Of a DNA stretch of 36,561 nt, positions 24,513 through 33,203 are shown piece by piece. A program made the position numbers and the translations under genes. Location of the stretch: assembly GCF_001984715.1 (NCBI RefSeq), contig NZ_MSPR01000021.1, positions 1 through 36,561 of the forward strand, read 5' to 3'. Under the pieces are notes generated by a model. That model saw nothing but the letters and a program-made list of their open reading frames with translations. It did no database searches and was not told the DNA's origin. Each line of letters opens with the position of its first letter. Position 1 is the stretch's first letter. The stretch is from Streptococcus azizii (GTDB lineage Bacteria; Bacillota; Bacilli; Lactobacillales; Streptococcaceae).

Positions 24513-24737
24513 ATGTTACAAACGATATTAGGTCTTTACATGAAGAGCCTATTGATTGCAACTGTCTTGGTAGTGATAGCTAGTACGGGCTGGTTTTTAC
24601 TTCGCCTGTTGAAGAAAAAAGATAAGACTCACCAAGATCGTCAAGAGGTTCTCTTTGATTTATTGATTATCAACGTGATGACCATTCCCATTTTATCTTT
24701 TGGGATTGTGGGTATTTTGTTGATGGCAAGAGTATAG
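24513..24737 (+). CDS. DUF4059 family small membrane protein
   Basis: A 74-residue protein with two hydrophobic helices (about residues 9-32 and 48-71) joined by a Lys/Asp/Arg-rich cytoplasmic loop (KKKDKTHQDRQE). This is the DUF4059 pattern, a streptococcal family of unknown function normally found just upstream of trxB, as here (15-bp gap). Binding site AGGAAA lies 7 nt before the ATG. Probably co-transcribed with trxB. Family by size, topology and context; function unknown. Confidence 0.8.
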   Translation: MLQTILGLYMKSLLIATVLVVIASTGWFLLRLLKKKDKTHQDRQEVLFDLLIINVMTIPILSFGIVGILLMARV

Positions 24738-24752
24738 AAAGAAGGAAGAAAG

Positions 24753-25670
24753 ATGTACGATACGATTATTATTGGAGCAGGTCCTGCCGGAATGACCGCA
24801 GCCTTGTATGCTGCGCGGAGCAATTTAAAAGTAGCCCTACTAGACCGTGGTATCTATGGCGGGCAGATGAACAATACCGCAGAGATTGAAAATTATCCAG
24901 GATATGACCATATCAGCGGCCCAGAATTGGCTGAAAAAATGTTTTTACCACTTGAAAAATTTGGTGTAGAATATCTCTATGGTCAAGTGATTCGTGTGGA
25001 GCTAGATGGGGCTGTCAAACGTGTTGTGACAGAAGATGAGACCCTAGAAGCCCATACTCTGGTCCTAGCTATGGGGGCTCAACATCGCTCACTAGGGGTT
25101 CCTGGTGAAGATATATATAATAGTCGGGGAGTGTCTTACTGTGCGGTCTGCGATGGAGCCTTCTTTCGTGGGCAGGACTTATTAGTCGTTGGTGGAGGAG
25201 ATTCTGCTGTTGAGGAGGCTCTTTATCTGACTCAGTTTGCCAATACTGTGACGATTGTGCATCGTCGCGATGAATTGCGAGCCCAAAAAATTATCCAAGA
25301 GCGTGCCTTTGCCAACGAAAAAATCCAGTTCATCTGGGATAGCGTAGTGGAAGAAATCAAAGGTGATGATACCAAGGTACAGGAAGTCTTGGTTAGAAAT
25401 CTAAAGACAGATGAAGTGACAAGTCATGCCTTTGGCGGTGTTTTTATCTACGTAGGTCTGGATCCGATGACCGATGCAGTAGCAGATTTGGGAATTTGTG
25501 ATGATCAGGGATGGATTGTGACGGATGAACAAATGGCAACAAGTCAAGCTGGTATCTTTGCTATCGGAGACATTCGTCAAAAACAATTACGTCAGATTAC
25601 AACGGCTGTTGGCGATGGAGCAGTTGCTGGTCAGCAGGTTTACCACTACGTTACTGAGCATGTGAGCTGA
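24753..25670 (+). CDS. trxB: Thioredoxin reductase
   Basis: NADPH-dependent flavoenzyme that keeps thioredoxin reduced. 305 residues, the usual size. FAD site GAGPAGMTAALYAARSN at the N-terminus, redox-active CAVC (Cys130 and Cys133, followed by Asp134), NADPH site VGGGDSAVEEALYL with the HRRDELRA block that marks NADPH preference, and C-terminal GIFAIGDIR for FAD. Preceded by AAGGAAGAAAG. It follows the DUF4059 gene closely and precedes the YceD-like gene by 10 bp, so these three probably form one transcription unit. Confidence 0.96.
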   Translation: MYDTIIIGAGPAGMTAALYAARSNLKVALLDRGIYGGQMNNTAEIENYPGYDHISGPELAEKMFLPLEKFGVEYLYGQVIRVELDGAVKRVVTEDETLEAHTLVLAMGAQHRSLGVPGEDIYNSRGVSYCAVCDGAFFRGQDLLVVGGGDSAVEEALYLTQFANTVTIVHRRDELRAQKIIQERAFANEKIQFIWDSVVEEIKGDDTKVQEVLVRNLKTDEVTSHAFGGVFIYVGLDPMTDAVADLGICDDQGWIVTDEQMATSQAGIFAIGDIRQKQLRQITTAVGDGAVAGQQVYHYVTEHVS

Positions 25671-25680
25671 GGGGGAAGAG

Positions 25681-26217
25681 ATGTTCCATATTCAAGATAT
25701 TCAAAAAAAAATAGACGGCATTTCCTTTGAAGAAAATCTAGAATTAGCTGATGAGTTGATGGCTCGCAATGCAGATATTCTAGCAGTTTCGCCCATCAGC
25801 GTAGTGGGACGAGTCAGCTTTGAAGCTGGTTTCTTTCTCTTGAACTATCAAATGACTTATGACATTACCCTTGCTTCGAGTCGTTCCATGGAGCCGGTTG
25901 TGCTTTCTGAATCTCTTCCAGTACAGGAGGTCTTTGTGGCAGATGAAGAGGCTCTAAAAGATCAAGATGTGGTGGAAGCAGATTTAGTCCTTGTCATTGA
26001 AGAGGATGTGATTGTGCTTTCAGAAAGCGTGGCGGACAACATCCTCCTAAACATTCCGCTCCGGGTCTTGACCCCTGAGGAAGCAGCCGATCAGAACCTG
26101 CCGTCAGGTAACAGTTGGACTGTGATGACAGAAGAAGACTATACCGCGAAAACTCAAAAACAAAAGGAAGAAAATAGTCCCTTTGCCCAATTACAAGGAC
26201 TTTTTGATGAAGAATAA
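25681..26217 (+). CDS. YceD family protein (DUF177)
   Basis: A 178-residue acidic cytosolic protein. The layout fits the YceD/DUF177 family: the N-terminal LADELMARNADILAVSPISV, a middle region with YDITLASSRSMEPVVL, and a C-terminal tail with NSPFAQLQGLFDEE. Members are linked to 23S rRNA accumulation and often sit beside rpmF; here rpmF is absent and the gene follows trxB. Start is supported by GGGGGAAGAG directly upstream. No catalytic motif is visible. Family call is fairly secure; role in this organism is inferred. Confidence 0.82.
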   Translation: MFHIQDIQKKIDGISFEENLELADELMARNADILAVSPISVVGRVSFEAGFFLLNYQMTYDITLASSRSMEPVVLSESLPVQEVFVADEEALKDQDVVEADLVLVIEEDVIVLSESVADNILLNIPLRVLTPEEAADQNLPSGNSWTVMTEEDYTAKTQKQKEENSPFAQLQGLFDEE

Positions 26218-26241
26218 AATTGACAGAAAATTTGAAAAATC

Positions 26242-26270
26242 TTGTCAATAGCTTGATTTCATTGTATAAT
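26242..26270 (+). promoter_or_regulatory. Promoter of gnd-ritR
   Basis: TTGTCA (26242-26247), exactly 17 bp, TATAAT (26265-26270). Predicted start near 26277, giving a leader of about 28 nt with AGGAG before ATG 26305. The upstream in-frame ATG at 26269 overlaps the -10 box and is therefore not the start. Confidence 0.8.
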
Positions 26271-26304
26271 GAAAAAGATATTAAGAAATAGGAGTAGAAC
26301 ATTC

Positions 26305-27729
26305 ATGACAAAAGCAAATTTTGGTGTTGTGGGGATGGCTGTTATGGGGCGAAACCTCGCGCTTAACGTAGAGTCTAGAGGCTACACTGTGGCGATTTAC
26401 AACCGCTCAGCAGATAAGACAGAAGATGTTGTTGCAAGCAATCCGGGTAAAAAATTACTTCCAAGCTATGATGTAGAAAGTTTCGTACAATCGATAGAAA
26501 AACCGCGTCGCATCATGCTCATGGTTCAGGCAGGTCCAGGGACAGATGCGACCATTCAAGCCTTGCTTCCTCACCTCGATGAAGGGGACATCTTGATTGA
26601 CGGTGGAAATACCTTCTATGAAGATACTATCCGTCGCTCGAAAGAATTGGCAAATTCAGGGATTAACTTTATCGGAACAGGGGTTTCTGGTGGAGAAAAA
26701 GGAGCGCTTGAAGGTCCGTCTATCATGCCAGGTGGACAAAAGGAAGCCTATGACTTAGTAGCAGATGTTTTAGAAGAAATTTCTGCCAAGGCTCCTGAAG
26801 ATGGCGCACCATGTGTGACCTATATCGGTCCTGATGGTGCAGGCCACTATGTGAAAATGGTTCACAATGGTATCGAGTACGGTGACATGCAGCTGATTGC
26901 AGAAAGTTACGATCTGATGCAACATCTGCTTGGTCTTTCCGTAGATGAAATGGCTGAGATCTTTACTGAGTGGAACAAGGGAGAGCTCGATAGCTACTTG
27001 ATTGAGATTACAGCAGATATTTTGAAACGCAAGGATGATGAAGGCCAAGAGGGGCCAATCGTTGACTATATCCTTGATGCAGCAGGAAATAAAGGAACTG
27101 GTAAATGGACGAGTCAATCATCCCTTGATTTGGGTGTACCATTGTCCTTGATTACAGAGTCTGTATTTGCCCGCTATATCTCAACATATAAGGAAGAGCG
27201 CGTACATGCAAGTAAGGTCTTGCCAAAACCAGCAACCTTCCAATATGATGGTGACAAGGCAGAGTTGATCGAAAAGATCCGTCAGGCTCTTTATTTCTCC
27301 AAGATCATGTCCTATGCACAAGGTTTTGCTCAGTTACGTGTAGCGTCTAAGGAAAACAACTGGAACCTGCCATTTGGTGAAATCGCTAAAATCTGGCGTG
27401 CCGGATGTATCATCCGTGCTCGTTTCTTGCAAAAGATTACGGATGCCTACGGACGTGATGAGGATCTTGCTAACCTTCTCTTAGATGAATACTTCCTTGA
27501 GGTAACAGCTAAGTACCAACAAGCTGTTCGTGATGTGGTGACCTTGGCGGTTCAGGCAGGTGTCCCTGTCCCAACTTTCTCAGCGGCCATTACCTATTTT
27601 GATAGTTACCGTGCTGAAAATTTACCAGCCAACCTCATTCAAGCACAACGTGACTACTTCGGTGCTCATACATACGAGCGTAAAGATAAAGAAGGAATCT
27701 TCCATTACTCATGGTATGATGAAAAATAA
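26305..27729 (+). CDS. gnd: 6-phosphogluconate dehydrogenase (decarboxylating)
   Basis: Third enzyme of the oxidative pentose phosphate pathway: converts 6-phosphogluconate to ribulose 5-phosphate and CO2, producing NADPH. 474 residues from ATG 26305. NADP site [12 protein letters not shown] with YNRS, substrate and catalytic blocks [17 protein letters not shown] and [17 protein letters not shown] (catalytic Lys and Glu), [10 protein letters not shown], and the C-terminal tail that enters the partner subunit. It lies 3 bp before the ritR-like gene, an arrangement shared with the pneumococcus, linking NADPH supply with redox regulation. Confidence 0.97.
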   Translation: MTKANFGVVGMAVMGRNLALNVESRGYTVAIYNRSADKTEDVVASNPGKKLLPSYDVESFVQSIEKPRRIMLMVQAGPGTDATIQALLPHLDEGDILIDGGNTFYEDTIRRSKELANSGINFIGTGVSGGEKGALEGPSIMPGGQKEAYDLVADVLEEISAKAPEDGAPCVTYIGPDGAGHYVKMVHNGIEYGDMQLIAESYDLMQHLLGLSVDEMAEIFTEWNKGELDSYLIEITADILKRKDDEGQEGPIVDYILDAAGNKGTGKWTSQSSLDLGVPLSLITESVFARYISTYKEERVHASKVLPKPATFQYDGDKAELIEKIRQALYFSKIMSYAQGFAQLRVASKENNWNLPFGEIAKIWRAGCIIRARFLQKITDAYGRDEDLANLLLDEYFLEVTAKYQQAVRDVVTLAVQAGVPVPTFSAAITYFDSYRAENLPANLIQAQRDYFGAHTYERKDKEGIFHYSWYDEK

Positions 27730-27732
27730 TCT

Positions 27733-28425
27733 ATGGTAAAAAAAATCTTAATTGCAGGTCGCGAGCGGAATCTATCCCACTTTGTGTCCATGGAGTTACA
27801 AAAGAAGGACTACTTAGTTGATTATGCTTCTACAGGGAAGGAAGCTCTCCAACTTGCCCATGAGACCGATTTTGATTTGATTCTCATGAGTTTTTCTCTA
27901 TTAGACATGTCTAGCCATGACTTGGCAGCCGAGCTGATTAAAATCAAGCCGACCACCGTCATGATTGTGGTAGTAGATAGCGAGGATGCTAAAAAGCACG
28001 GAGCAGCTATCCAGCGCTACGCAGTCTCTTATATTATTAAGCCCTTTGTCATTAGCGATTTAGTGGATCAGGTGACCTCTATCTTTAGGGGACGGGATTA
28101 TATTGATGAGCATTGTAAACAGGTCAAACTCCAGGCTGCCTATCGTGACTTGAAGATTGATTTTCAAAACCGTACGGTTACCCGTGGCACGGAACTGATT
28201 AGTTTGACGCGCCGGGAATATGATTTGCTTGCGACCCTGATGAATAGTCAGGAAGTGTTGAGTCGTGAGCAGCTCTTAGATCGGGTTTGGAAGTATGAAG
28301 CTACGGCTGAAACCAATGTTGTGGATGTCTATATTCGCTATCTGCGTGGAAAATTAGACTTGCCGGGTCAAGAGTCTTATATAAAAACTGTCCGTGGTAT
28401 TGGCTATGCCATGCGGGAGGAGTAA
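27733..28425 (+). CDS. ritR: Orphan OmpR-family response regulator, RitR-like
   Basis: A 230-residue regulator with a receiver-like domain (1-120) and a winged-helix DNA-binding domain (about 130-228, ending SYIKTVRGIGYAMREE). It has no histidine kinase gene beside it. The phosphorylatable Asp is replaced by Ser53 (LILMSFSLLD) and the usual acidic pair near residue 9 is missing, so normal phosphorylation is unlikely. Cys128 (DEHC) is at the position of the redox-sensing Cys in pneumococcal RitR, which represses iron uptake and reacts to peroxide. The gnd neighbourhood agrees. Starts 3 bp after gnd and probably shares its promoter. A strong terminator follows. Confidence 0.88.
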   Translation: MVKKILIAGRERNLSHFVSMELQKKDYLVDYASTGKEALQLAHETDFDLILMSFSLLDMSSHDLAAELIKIKPTTVMIVVVDSEDAKKHGAAIQRYAVSYIIKPFVISDLVDQVTSIFRGRDYIDEHCKQVKLQAAYRDLKIDFQNRTVTRGTELISLTRREYDLLATLMNSQEVLSREQLLDRVWKYEATAETNVVDVYIRYLRGKLDLPGQESYIKTVRGIGYAMREE

Positions 28426-28456
28426 CGATAGGTAGGATGACTACATAGCTATTGAA

Positions 28457-28503
28457 GACACCCCAATCATTAGAGTTGTTCTCTGACGATTGGGGTCTTT
28501 TTG
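28457..28503 (+). terminator. Terminator after ritR
   Basis: Stem GAC-CCCCAATC paired with GATTGGGG-GTC-like bases around a 19-nt loop, followed by T5. Confidence 0.82.
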
Positions 28504-28524
28504 TGAGGTCTAGGAGTGTGGATA

Positions 28525-28625
28525 ATACTCTTTAAAAATCAAAAGGATACGTCGTCAATCTCCGATTTTTACGTTGAGTTTTTCACAGGCTTTGTATCTT
28601 GTGTAATTGAGTTCAGCCTAAAACG
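28525..28625. repeat. BOX-like C end joined to a mosaic element fragment
   Basis: 28525-28550 matches the repeat at 8226-8251 and 16929-16954. It is followed by TTTTTCACAGGCTTTGTATC and TTGTGTAATTGAGTTCAGCC (28577-28616), the junction sequence of the mosaic family. 28626-28684 shows nothing recognisable. Confidence 0.6.
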
Positions 28626-28684
28626 CTATCGTGTTTCCGAGTTGCAGGGTGGGGGTGTCGGGTTGTGATTCACAGCCATCAGTT

Positions 28685-28714
28685 TCTGACTTTTTCGCTA
28701 AATTATGCTATGAT
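28685..28714 (+). promoter_or_regulatory. Promoter of the AI-2E family gene
   Basis: Extended -10 TGCTATGAT (28706-28714) with CTGACT (28686-28691) 17 bp upstream as a partial -35. Confidence 0.55.
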
Positions 28715-28747
28715 AGTAGGACTTAGGGGTGAAAAGGAGATGAGAAG

Positions 28748-29866
28748 ATGAAGCAGAGTTCTTTTAAAGAAAAGTTATTGGTGATTAGTTTTGCAGCTGT
28801 GGTGTTGCTAGCCGTCCTAAACTATTCGGATATTTACAGCATGGTCAAGGTCTTGTTGTCCAGCATGAATGCCCTGTTTGTCGGCGCCATCTTCGCTTTT
28901 ATTTTGAACGTTCCGATGAAGAAGCTCGAAGATCTGATTGAAAAGGTTCCTTTTTTGAGCAAGAGCAAACGACCGTTAGCGATTGTCGGTGTTTTGATTG
29001 TCTTTATCTTGATTGTGACAGGTGTAGTAGTGATTATCCTACCCACCTTGGTGTCGACTGTATCTGAATTAGTATCGGTTACGAATCAAGGTGTTCCAAA
29101 GCTCCTTCGTACTCTGCAGGATAGCGGCTTCTTGTCTAGCACCTTGAGTAGTCGACTAAACACATATGTTGATCAGTTTACAGATTGGTCCAAGCTATCA
29201 GGATTTGCGGCAGCTTTTCTGGCGGGCTTAGCCAATAATGTGACGGGAATCTTTTCAAATATTCTAACCTTGATTATGGCCTTCTTTATCACCTTGAGTA
29301 TCCTCGGAAGTAAGGAACATTTACAGGACATGACGGGTAAGTTACTCCATGCTCTTTTTCCAGAAAAAGTGGTGCGTGTGATTGCCTATATTGGTGAAGT
29401 CATTATCGAGACCTATGATCGATTCTTGATGAGTCAGATTGTAGAGGCAGTTATTATTGGGACGCTCGTTTTTGTCAGCTATTCTCTCTTCTCGATTCCT
29501 TATGCAGGAATGGCAGGGATTTTATCGGGAGTGCTGTCATTTGTACCTTATGTGGGACCTTTTTCCGCCTGTATCATCAGTGCTCTCTTTATATCGGTGC
29601 AAAATCCTTGGTTAGCTCTCTGGTCAATTCTCCTCTTCCAGATTCTTCAGTTGCTTGAAGGGAATGTCATTTACCCCCGTGTGGTAGGACAATCAGTTGG
29701 TCTCCCTACCCTCTTCACCCTAGCTGCAGCCTTGATTGGAGGAAACCTGTTCGGTTTGTTGGGAATGGTCTTTTTTACTCCTATTTTTGCGGTTATCTAT
29801 CGCCTAGTAAGAGAATGGACCTATGCTAGGCTGGAGAAAAAACAGTTGGAATCTGAGAGACTATAA
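28748..29866 (+). CDS. AI-2E family (PerM/UPF0118) transporter
   Basis: A 372-residue membrane protein with about seven or eight hydrophobic segments. The N-terminal LLSSMNALFVGAIFAFILNVP block and the C-terminal IPYAGMAGILSGVLSFVPYV then EGNVIYPRVVGQSVGLPTL are the conserved features of the AI-2E/PerM family. Family members export signals, ions or remain uncharacterised; the substrate here cannot be told, and the AI-2 label is historical. Own promoter upstream, AAAGGAGATGAG before ATG, and a terminator after the gene, so probably monocistronic. Confidence 0.88.
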   Translation: MKQSSFKEKLLVISFAAVVLLAVLNYSDIYSMVKVLLSSMNALFVGAIFAFILNVPMKKLEDLIEKVPFLSKSKRPLAIVGVLIVFILIVTGVVVIILPTLVSTVSELVSVTNQGVPKLLRTLQDSGFLSSTLSSRLNTYVDQFTDWSKLSGFAAAFLAGLANNVTGIFSNILTLIMAFFITLSILGSKEHLQDMTGKLLHALFPEKVVRVIAYIGEVIIETYDRFLMSQIVEAVIIGTLVFVSYSLFSIPYAGMAGILSGVLSFVPYVGPFSACIISALFISVQNPWLALWSILLFQILQLLEGNVIYPRVVGQSVGLPTLFTLAAALIGGNLFGLLGMVFFTPIFAVIYRLVREWTYARLEKKQLESERL

Positions 29867-29873
29867 AATAAAC

Positions 29874-29907
29874 AAAAAGAGCTTGAGTCCAAGTCTCTGG
29901 CTCTTTT
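29874..29907 (+). terminator. Terminator after AI-2E family gene
   Basis: AAAAGAGC/GCTCTTTT stem with a central GAGtccaagTCTC-like mini-stem and trailing T4. Only 18 bp before the next ATG. Confidence 0.7.
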
Positions 29908-29925
29908 ACATGGAAAGAGCAAAAA

Positions 29926-31470
29926 ATGTTATCGAAACTACAAGAATCTATCTATCGAGTCATGCAGGCTATGATTGGTTATGGGGCTGGCCTGCTATTT
30001 CTGATTTTATTTGTGACAGCGGTGCTATTTCAAGCAGTTGTCTATCTGCCCTACAAAGAATGGGTCGGACTCAGCTTCAGTGGTGTGTGGACAGTACTAT
30101 CTCTACTTTTGGTCTGCTTGTCCTATTGGCTACTCTCTAAATTCGTGATGAGATATTCCTGCCGTCAATTATTTATTCTGCTGTCAGTCCTCTATTTATT
30201 AGTAGGTCTTATCCTGATTTTCTATCTACCTGCTCAGTTACGAGATGATGCCCATTCCGTCTTGCGAGCAGCTTTCTTATTAAACGAAGGGGATACGCGT
30301 TTTTTACAGGCAGGGGCTTACTTGAATCGCTATCCCCATCAACTAGGACTCGTCAGTCTGGAACGCCTTGTCTTGATAATATTGCCGGGAGCTGGCGTAC
30401 GGACGTTCTATTTCCTAAATCTTCTAGCTATCCTAGGAATCAATTATGCCAACTGGAAGTTAAGTGAAGAATTGTTTCAAAACGAAAGGAGTAGCCAGTA
30501 TACAATCCTAGCACTCTTTGCCTTTCTGCCACAGTTTTTCAATCTTTTCTTTGTCTATGGTTTAGTATATGGTCTTTGTGCAGCGAGCGTTGGCTTATTG
30601 TACTTCTGTCGTTATCTGCAAAGGGATTACCTAAAAAATGCCTTATTAGCAAGTTTCTGTTTATCGCTCTCATATTGGATTCGGAATAACAACAGTATTT
30701 TGCTGGTAGCGGTGGCGGTCATCCTATTACTAGAGTGTTTACGCCGTCGCCAGCCCCTGCTACTTGGGTTACTGATCCCCTTGCTGTTTTGTTCGCTTGG
30801 TTTAAATCGAGTGACAACAAACTATTATGAAACAATGGGTCAGGTTTCCTTTGCAGCCAATCCTAAGGTGACCTGGTTAGCCATGGGATTACAAGACACC
30901 CAGTCAGAGGTTCGGCAAGGAGGCTGGTACAATAAATACGTCAGACGGATTTATGATCACTACGAAGGAGATGAGGAGAAGATTACACAAGCTGCTAAAA
31001 AAGAAGTTGGCCGTCGTGTGCAGGTCTTTGCGGAAGATCCCATTTATGCTGGGCGATTTTTTATGAAAAAGTTTGCGACAACCTGGGTAGAATCAACCTT
31101 TCAGTCAATTTGGTCAGGTCCCAGCAAACCACAGCAAGGTTCCGTGAAAGGTGAGGGGTTAGAGAGTCTCTACCGCGGTGGCATCATCTATCGTTTCTTT
31201 TACCACTATACTCATGCCTATCTGATCCTGCTATATGGTGGCTCCCTGATATTTTTAGTAGTGAAGTCTCCTTGGAAACGCCTGCCGAGGGAATACTATG
31301 CGTTTGTCTACTTAGCAGGCGGCGTCTTGTTTCACTTATTGTGGGAAACAAAGAGTCAATATGTTTATACCTATGTCCTACTCACGATTCCTTTTGCCGT
31401 TAAGGGCTACCAAGAAGGGCGAGAATGGTGGTTGAGAATGAGAAATAGTAGAAAAGAGAGTAAGAGATAG
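29926..31470 (+). CDS. Polytopic membrane protein, GT-C glycosyltransferase-like
   Basis: A 514-residue protein with about eleven or twelve hydrophobic helices. A soluble loop after the second or third helix contains LRDDAHSV (Arg106-Asp107-Asp108), the kind of acidic pair that GT-C (family 39-like) lipid-phosphosugar-dependent glycosyltransferases carry in their first outer loop. A soluble segment at about residues 310-420 (GQVSFAANPKVTWLAMGLQD onwards) and the C-terminal LLWETKSQYVYTYVLL also resemble proteins of this group. The acceptor, perhaps a wall polysaccharide or teichoic acid, is unknown. It has no partner genes nearby. The ATG at 29926 has GGAAAGAG about 9 nt upstream. The GT-C class is an inference from topology. 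Confidence 0.6.
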   Translation: MLSKLQESIYRVMQAMIGYGAGLLFLILFVTAVLFQAVVYLPYKEWVGLSFSGVWTVLSLLLVCLSYWLLSKFVMRYSCRQLFILLSVLYLLVGLILIFYLPAQLRDDAHSVLRAAFLLNEGDTRFLQAGAYLNRYPHQLGLVSLERLVLIILPGAGVRTFYFLNLLAILGINYANWKLSEELFQNERSSQYTILALFAFLPQFFNLFFVYGLVYGLCAASVGLLYFCRYLQRDYLKNALLASFCLSLSYWIRNNNSILLVAVAVILLLECLRRRQPLLLGLLIPLLFCSLGLNRVTTNYYETMGQVSFAANPKVTWLAMGLQDTQSEVRQGGWYNKYVRRIYDHYEGDEEKITQAAKKEVGRRVQVFAEDPIYAGRFFMKKFATTWVESTFQSIWSGPSKPQQGSVKGEGLESLYRGGIIYRFFYHYTHAYLILLYGGSLIFLVVKSPWKRLPREYYAFVYLAGGVLFHLLWETKSQYVYTYVLLTIPFAVKGYQEGREWWLRMRNSRKESKR

Positions 31471-31533
31471 TAAGAACTCTTCTCTTAGTAAGCGCCAGCA
31501 GAGATGCACTCCCTTTTATTATCCTGTGAAATA

Positions 31534-31542
31534 TGATACAAT
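31534..31542 (+). promoter_or_regulatory. Extended -10 promoter of nrdR operon
   Basis: TGATACAAT (TGn plus TACAAT), 31 bp before the nrdR ATG, with GGGAGGGAT as ribosome binding site. No clear -35. Confidence 0.55.
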
Positions 31543-31573
31543 GAAGTCCTAATGATAGAATGGGAGGGATAGT

Positions 31574-32041
31574 ATGCGTTGCCCCAAATGCACCAGTATA
31601 AAGTCAAGTGTTGTGGATAGTCGTCAGGCAGAAGATGGAAATACCATTCGCCGTAGAAGAGAATGTGAAAACTGTGGACATCGCTTTACCACTTATGAAC
31701 GAATAGAAGAAAAAACCCTAGTTGTCGTAAAAAAAGATGGAACTCGCGAACAATTTTCCCGAGAGAAAATTTTTAATGGGATTATCCGCTCTGCCCAAAA
31801 ACGTCCTGTTTCTAGTAGTGAGATTGAAGAAGTAGTCAATAGAATCGAGCAGAAGGTCCGCGCCCATAGCGATAGTGAGGTCGAAAGTGATTTGATCGGA
31901 AATCTAGTGATGGAAGAGCTGGTCGAGTTGGACGAGATTACCTACGTGCGCTTTGCCTCTGTCTATCGTTCTTTTAAAGACGTAGGCGAATTGGAAAATC
32001 TACTCAAACAAATTACGAAAGGTAGCAAGACGAGAAGATAG
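31574..32041 (+). CDS. nrdR: Transcriptional repressor NrdR
   Basis: 155-residue repressor of ribonucleotide reductase genes. N-terminal zinc ribbon with Cys3, Cys6, Cys31 and Cys34, a basic patch (NTIRRRRE) for binding NrdR boxes, and an ATP-cone domain from about residue 49 ([20 protein letters not shown]) that senses ATP/dATP. Length and all four cysteines are normal. First gene of the nrdR-dnaB-dnaI set, 13 bp ahead of dnaB, a grouping common in streptococci and lactococci that ties DNA precursor control to initiation of replication. Confidence 0.96.
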   Translation: MRCPKCTSIKSSVVDSRQAEDGNTIRRRRECENCGHRFTTYERIEEKTLVVVKKDGTREQFSREKIFNGIIRSAQKRPVSSSEIEEVVNRIEQKVRAHSDSEVESDLIGNLVMEELVELDEITYVRFASVYRSFKDVGELENLLKQITKGSKTRR

Positions 32042-32054
32042 GATACTATAGTAT

Positions 32055-33203
32055 ATGAAACCAAACGATCTATATGCTTACATGCAAAAGAATGCTATAA
32101 GTCCTAACTGGATGAGCTTTATCCTTTGCTACCAGCCGATTATTGGCCAGGAGGCAACAGCAGTTTATCAATTTTTGTGGGCTGGCTATGACTATGGTGC
32201 AGGCAAGTATCCCCTGAGCCGGATTTTAAATCATGTAAATATGGGACTCAATCGCTTGGAGCAGGCCTTGGATGTGCTGGGAGCCATGGACCTACTGGCT
32301 GTCTATCAAAAGGAAGAAGCTCTTATTTTTCGCTTGGTTGAACCCCTATCCATGGAAAATTTTCTGCACCATCCCCTTTATCAAAAACTGTTGGTTAAGA
32401 AAATTGGAGAGCCAGCAGTTGAAGAATGGACCGGCTCAAAACCGGTATCAGAGACTGAAGTGACCAAACGTTTTTCTGATGTCTTTACCATTGATGGTGA
32501 ATTGCCACTTGCTCCTTCTGTTACACCGATTTTTGATTTACAGGCCTTTAAGACTATGATGGGCCGCGATCAACTGCGTTTTCAAAATGAGGCAGATGAT
32601 GTGATTGCCCTCTATCATTTGGCTGAGACAAATGGTTGGGACTGGATGCAGGCTTATAAAATTGCGAAAGAAACAGCTAATCATCAAGTGATTCTGGTTA
32701 AGCGTATGGAACAAAAGGTGGCGGTAAAACCTGTCACCACTAGCTTGACAAAACAGGAACAGGCTATCGTACGTGAAAGTAAGACTAAGACGGCACTTGA
32801 ATTTTTAACCTTGTTAAAAGAAGCGCGTAAGGCGACAGTTACCATGTCAGAACGCAAATGCTTGCAACGATTAGTTGACTTAGGCTTACTGGATGAGGTC
32901 ATCAATGTGATTGTTCTCTATACCTTTAATAAGGTTGATTCAGCTAATTTACAAGAAGCCTATGCCTTGAAATTGGGAAATGATTTTTCCTACAAGGAGA
33001 TTCGCAGTGCCGAACAGGCAGTCTGTCAGTTGCGAGAGAGTAAGAAACCAAGTCACAAGAAGCAGACTAAGCAAGCGCCAAAGAGCAATGTACCTGAGTG
33101 GAGTAAGCAGGAAGTAAAAACAGAGCAAACAGCGAAAGGTCAGGCTGAGTTGGCTGCGCTTTATCGTGAATTAGAAGCCATGGAAACAAAAGGAGAGGCA
33201 TAG
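32055..33203 (+). CDS. dnaB: Replication initiation and membrane attachment protein DnaB
   Basis: Gram-positive DnaB (not the helicase of that name in E. coli), 382 residues, helps load the replicative helicase with DnaD and DnaI at oriC and restart sites. The N-terminal DDBH1-like winged-helix region (YQPIIGQEATAVYQFLW, KYPLSRILNHVNMGLNRLEQ) and a second DDBH2 domain near residues 290-345 (ERKCLQRLVDLGLLDEVINV) are visible, with a Lys/Gln-rich tail. The last base of the stop is directly followed by the dnaI start. Position between nrdR and dnaI supports the call. Confidence 0.92.
   Translation: MKPNDLYAYMQKNAISPNWMSFILCYQPIIGQEATAVYQFLWAGYDYGAGKYPLSRILNHVNMGLNRLEQALDVLGAMDLLAVYQKEEALIFRLVEPLSMENFLHHPLYQKLLVKKIGEPAVEEWTGSKPVSETEVTKRFSDVFTIDGELPLAPSVTPIFDLQAFKTMMGRDQLRFQNEADDVIALYHLAETNGWDWMQAYKIAKETANHQVILVKRMEQKVAVKPVTTSLTKQEQAIVRESKTKTALEFLTLLKEARKATVTMSERKCLQRLVDLGLLDEVINVIVLYTFNKVDSANLQEAYALKLGNDFSYKEIRSAEQAVCQLRESKKPSHKKQTKQAPKSNVPEWSKQEVKTEQTAKGQAELAALYRELEAMETKGEA

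Noticed and set aside
26269..26304. ATG 26269 as gnd start
   Set aside because: It lies in the TATAAT box; ATG 26305 has AGGAG and gives the standard 474-residue protein.
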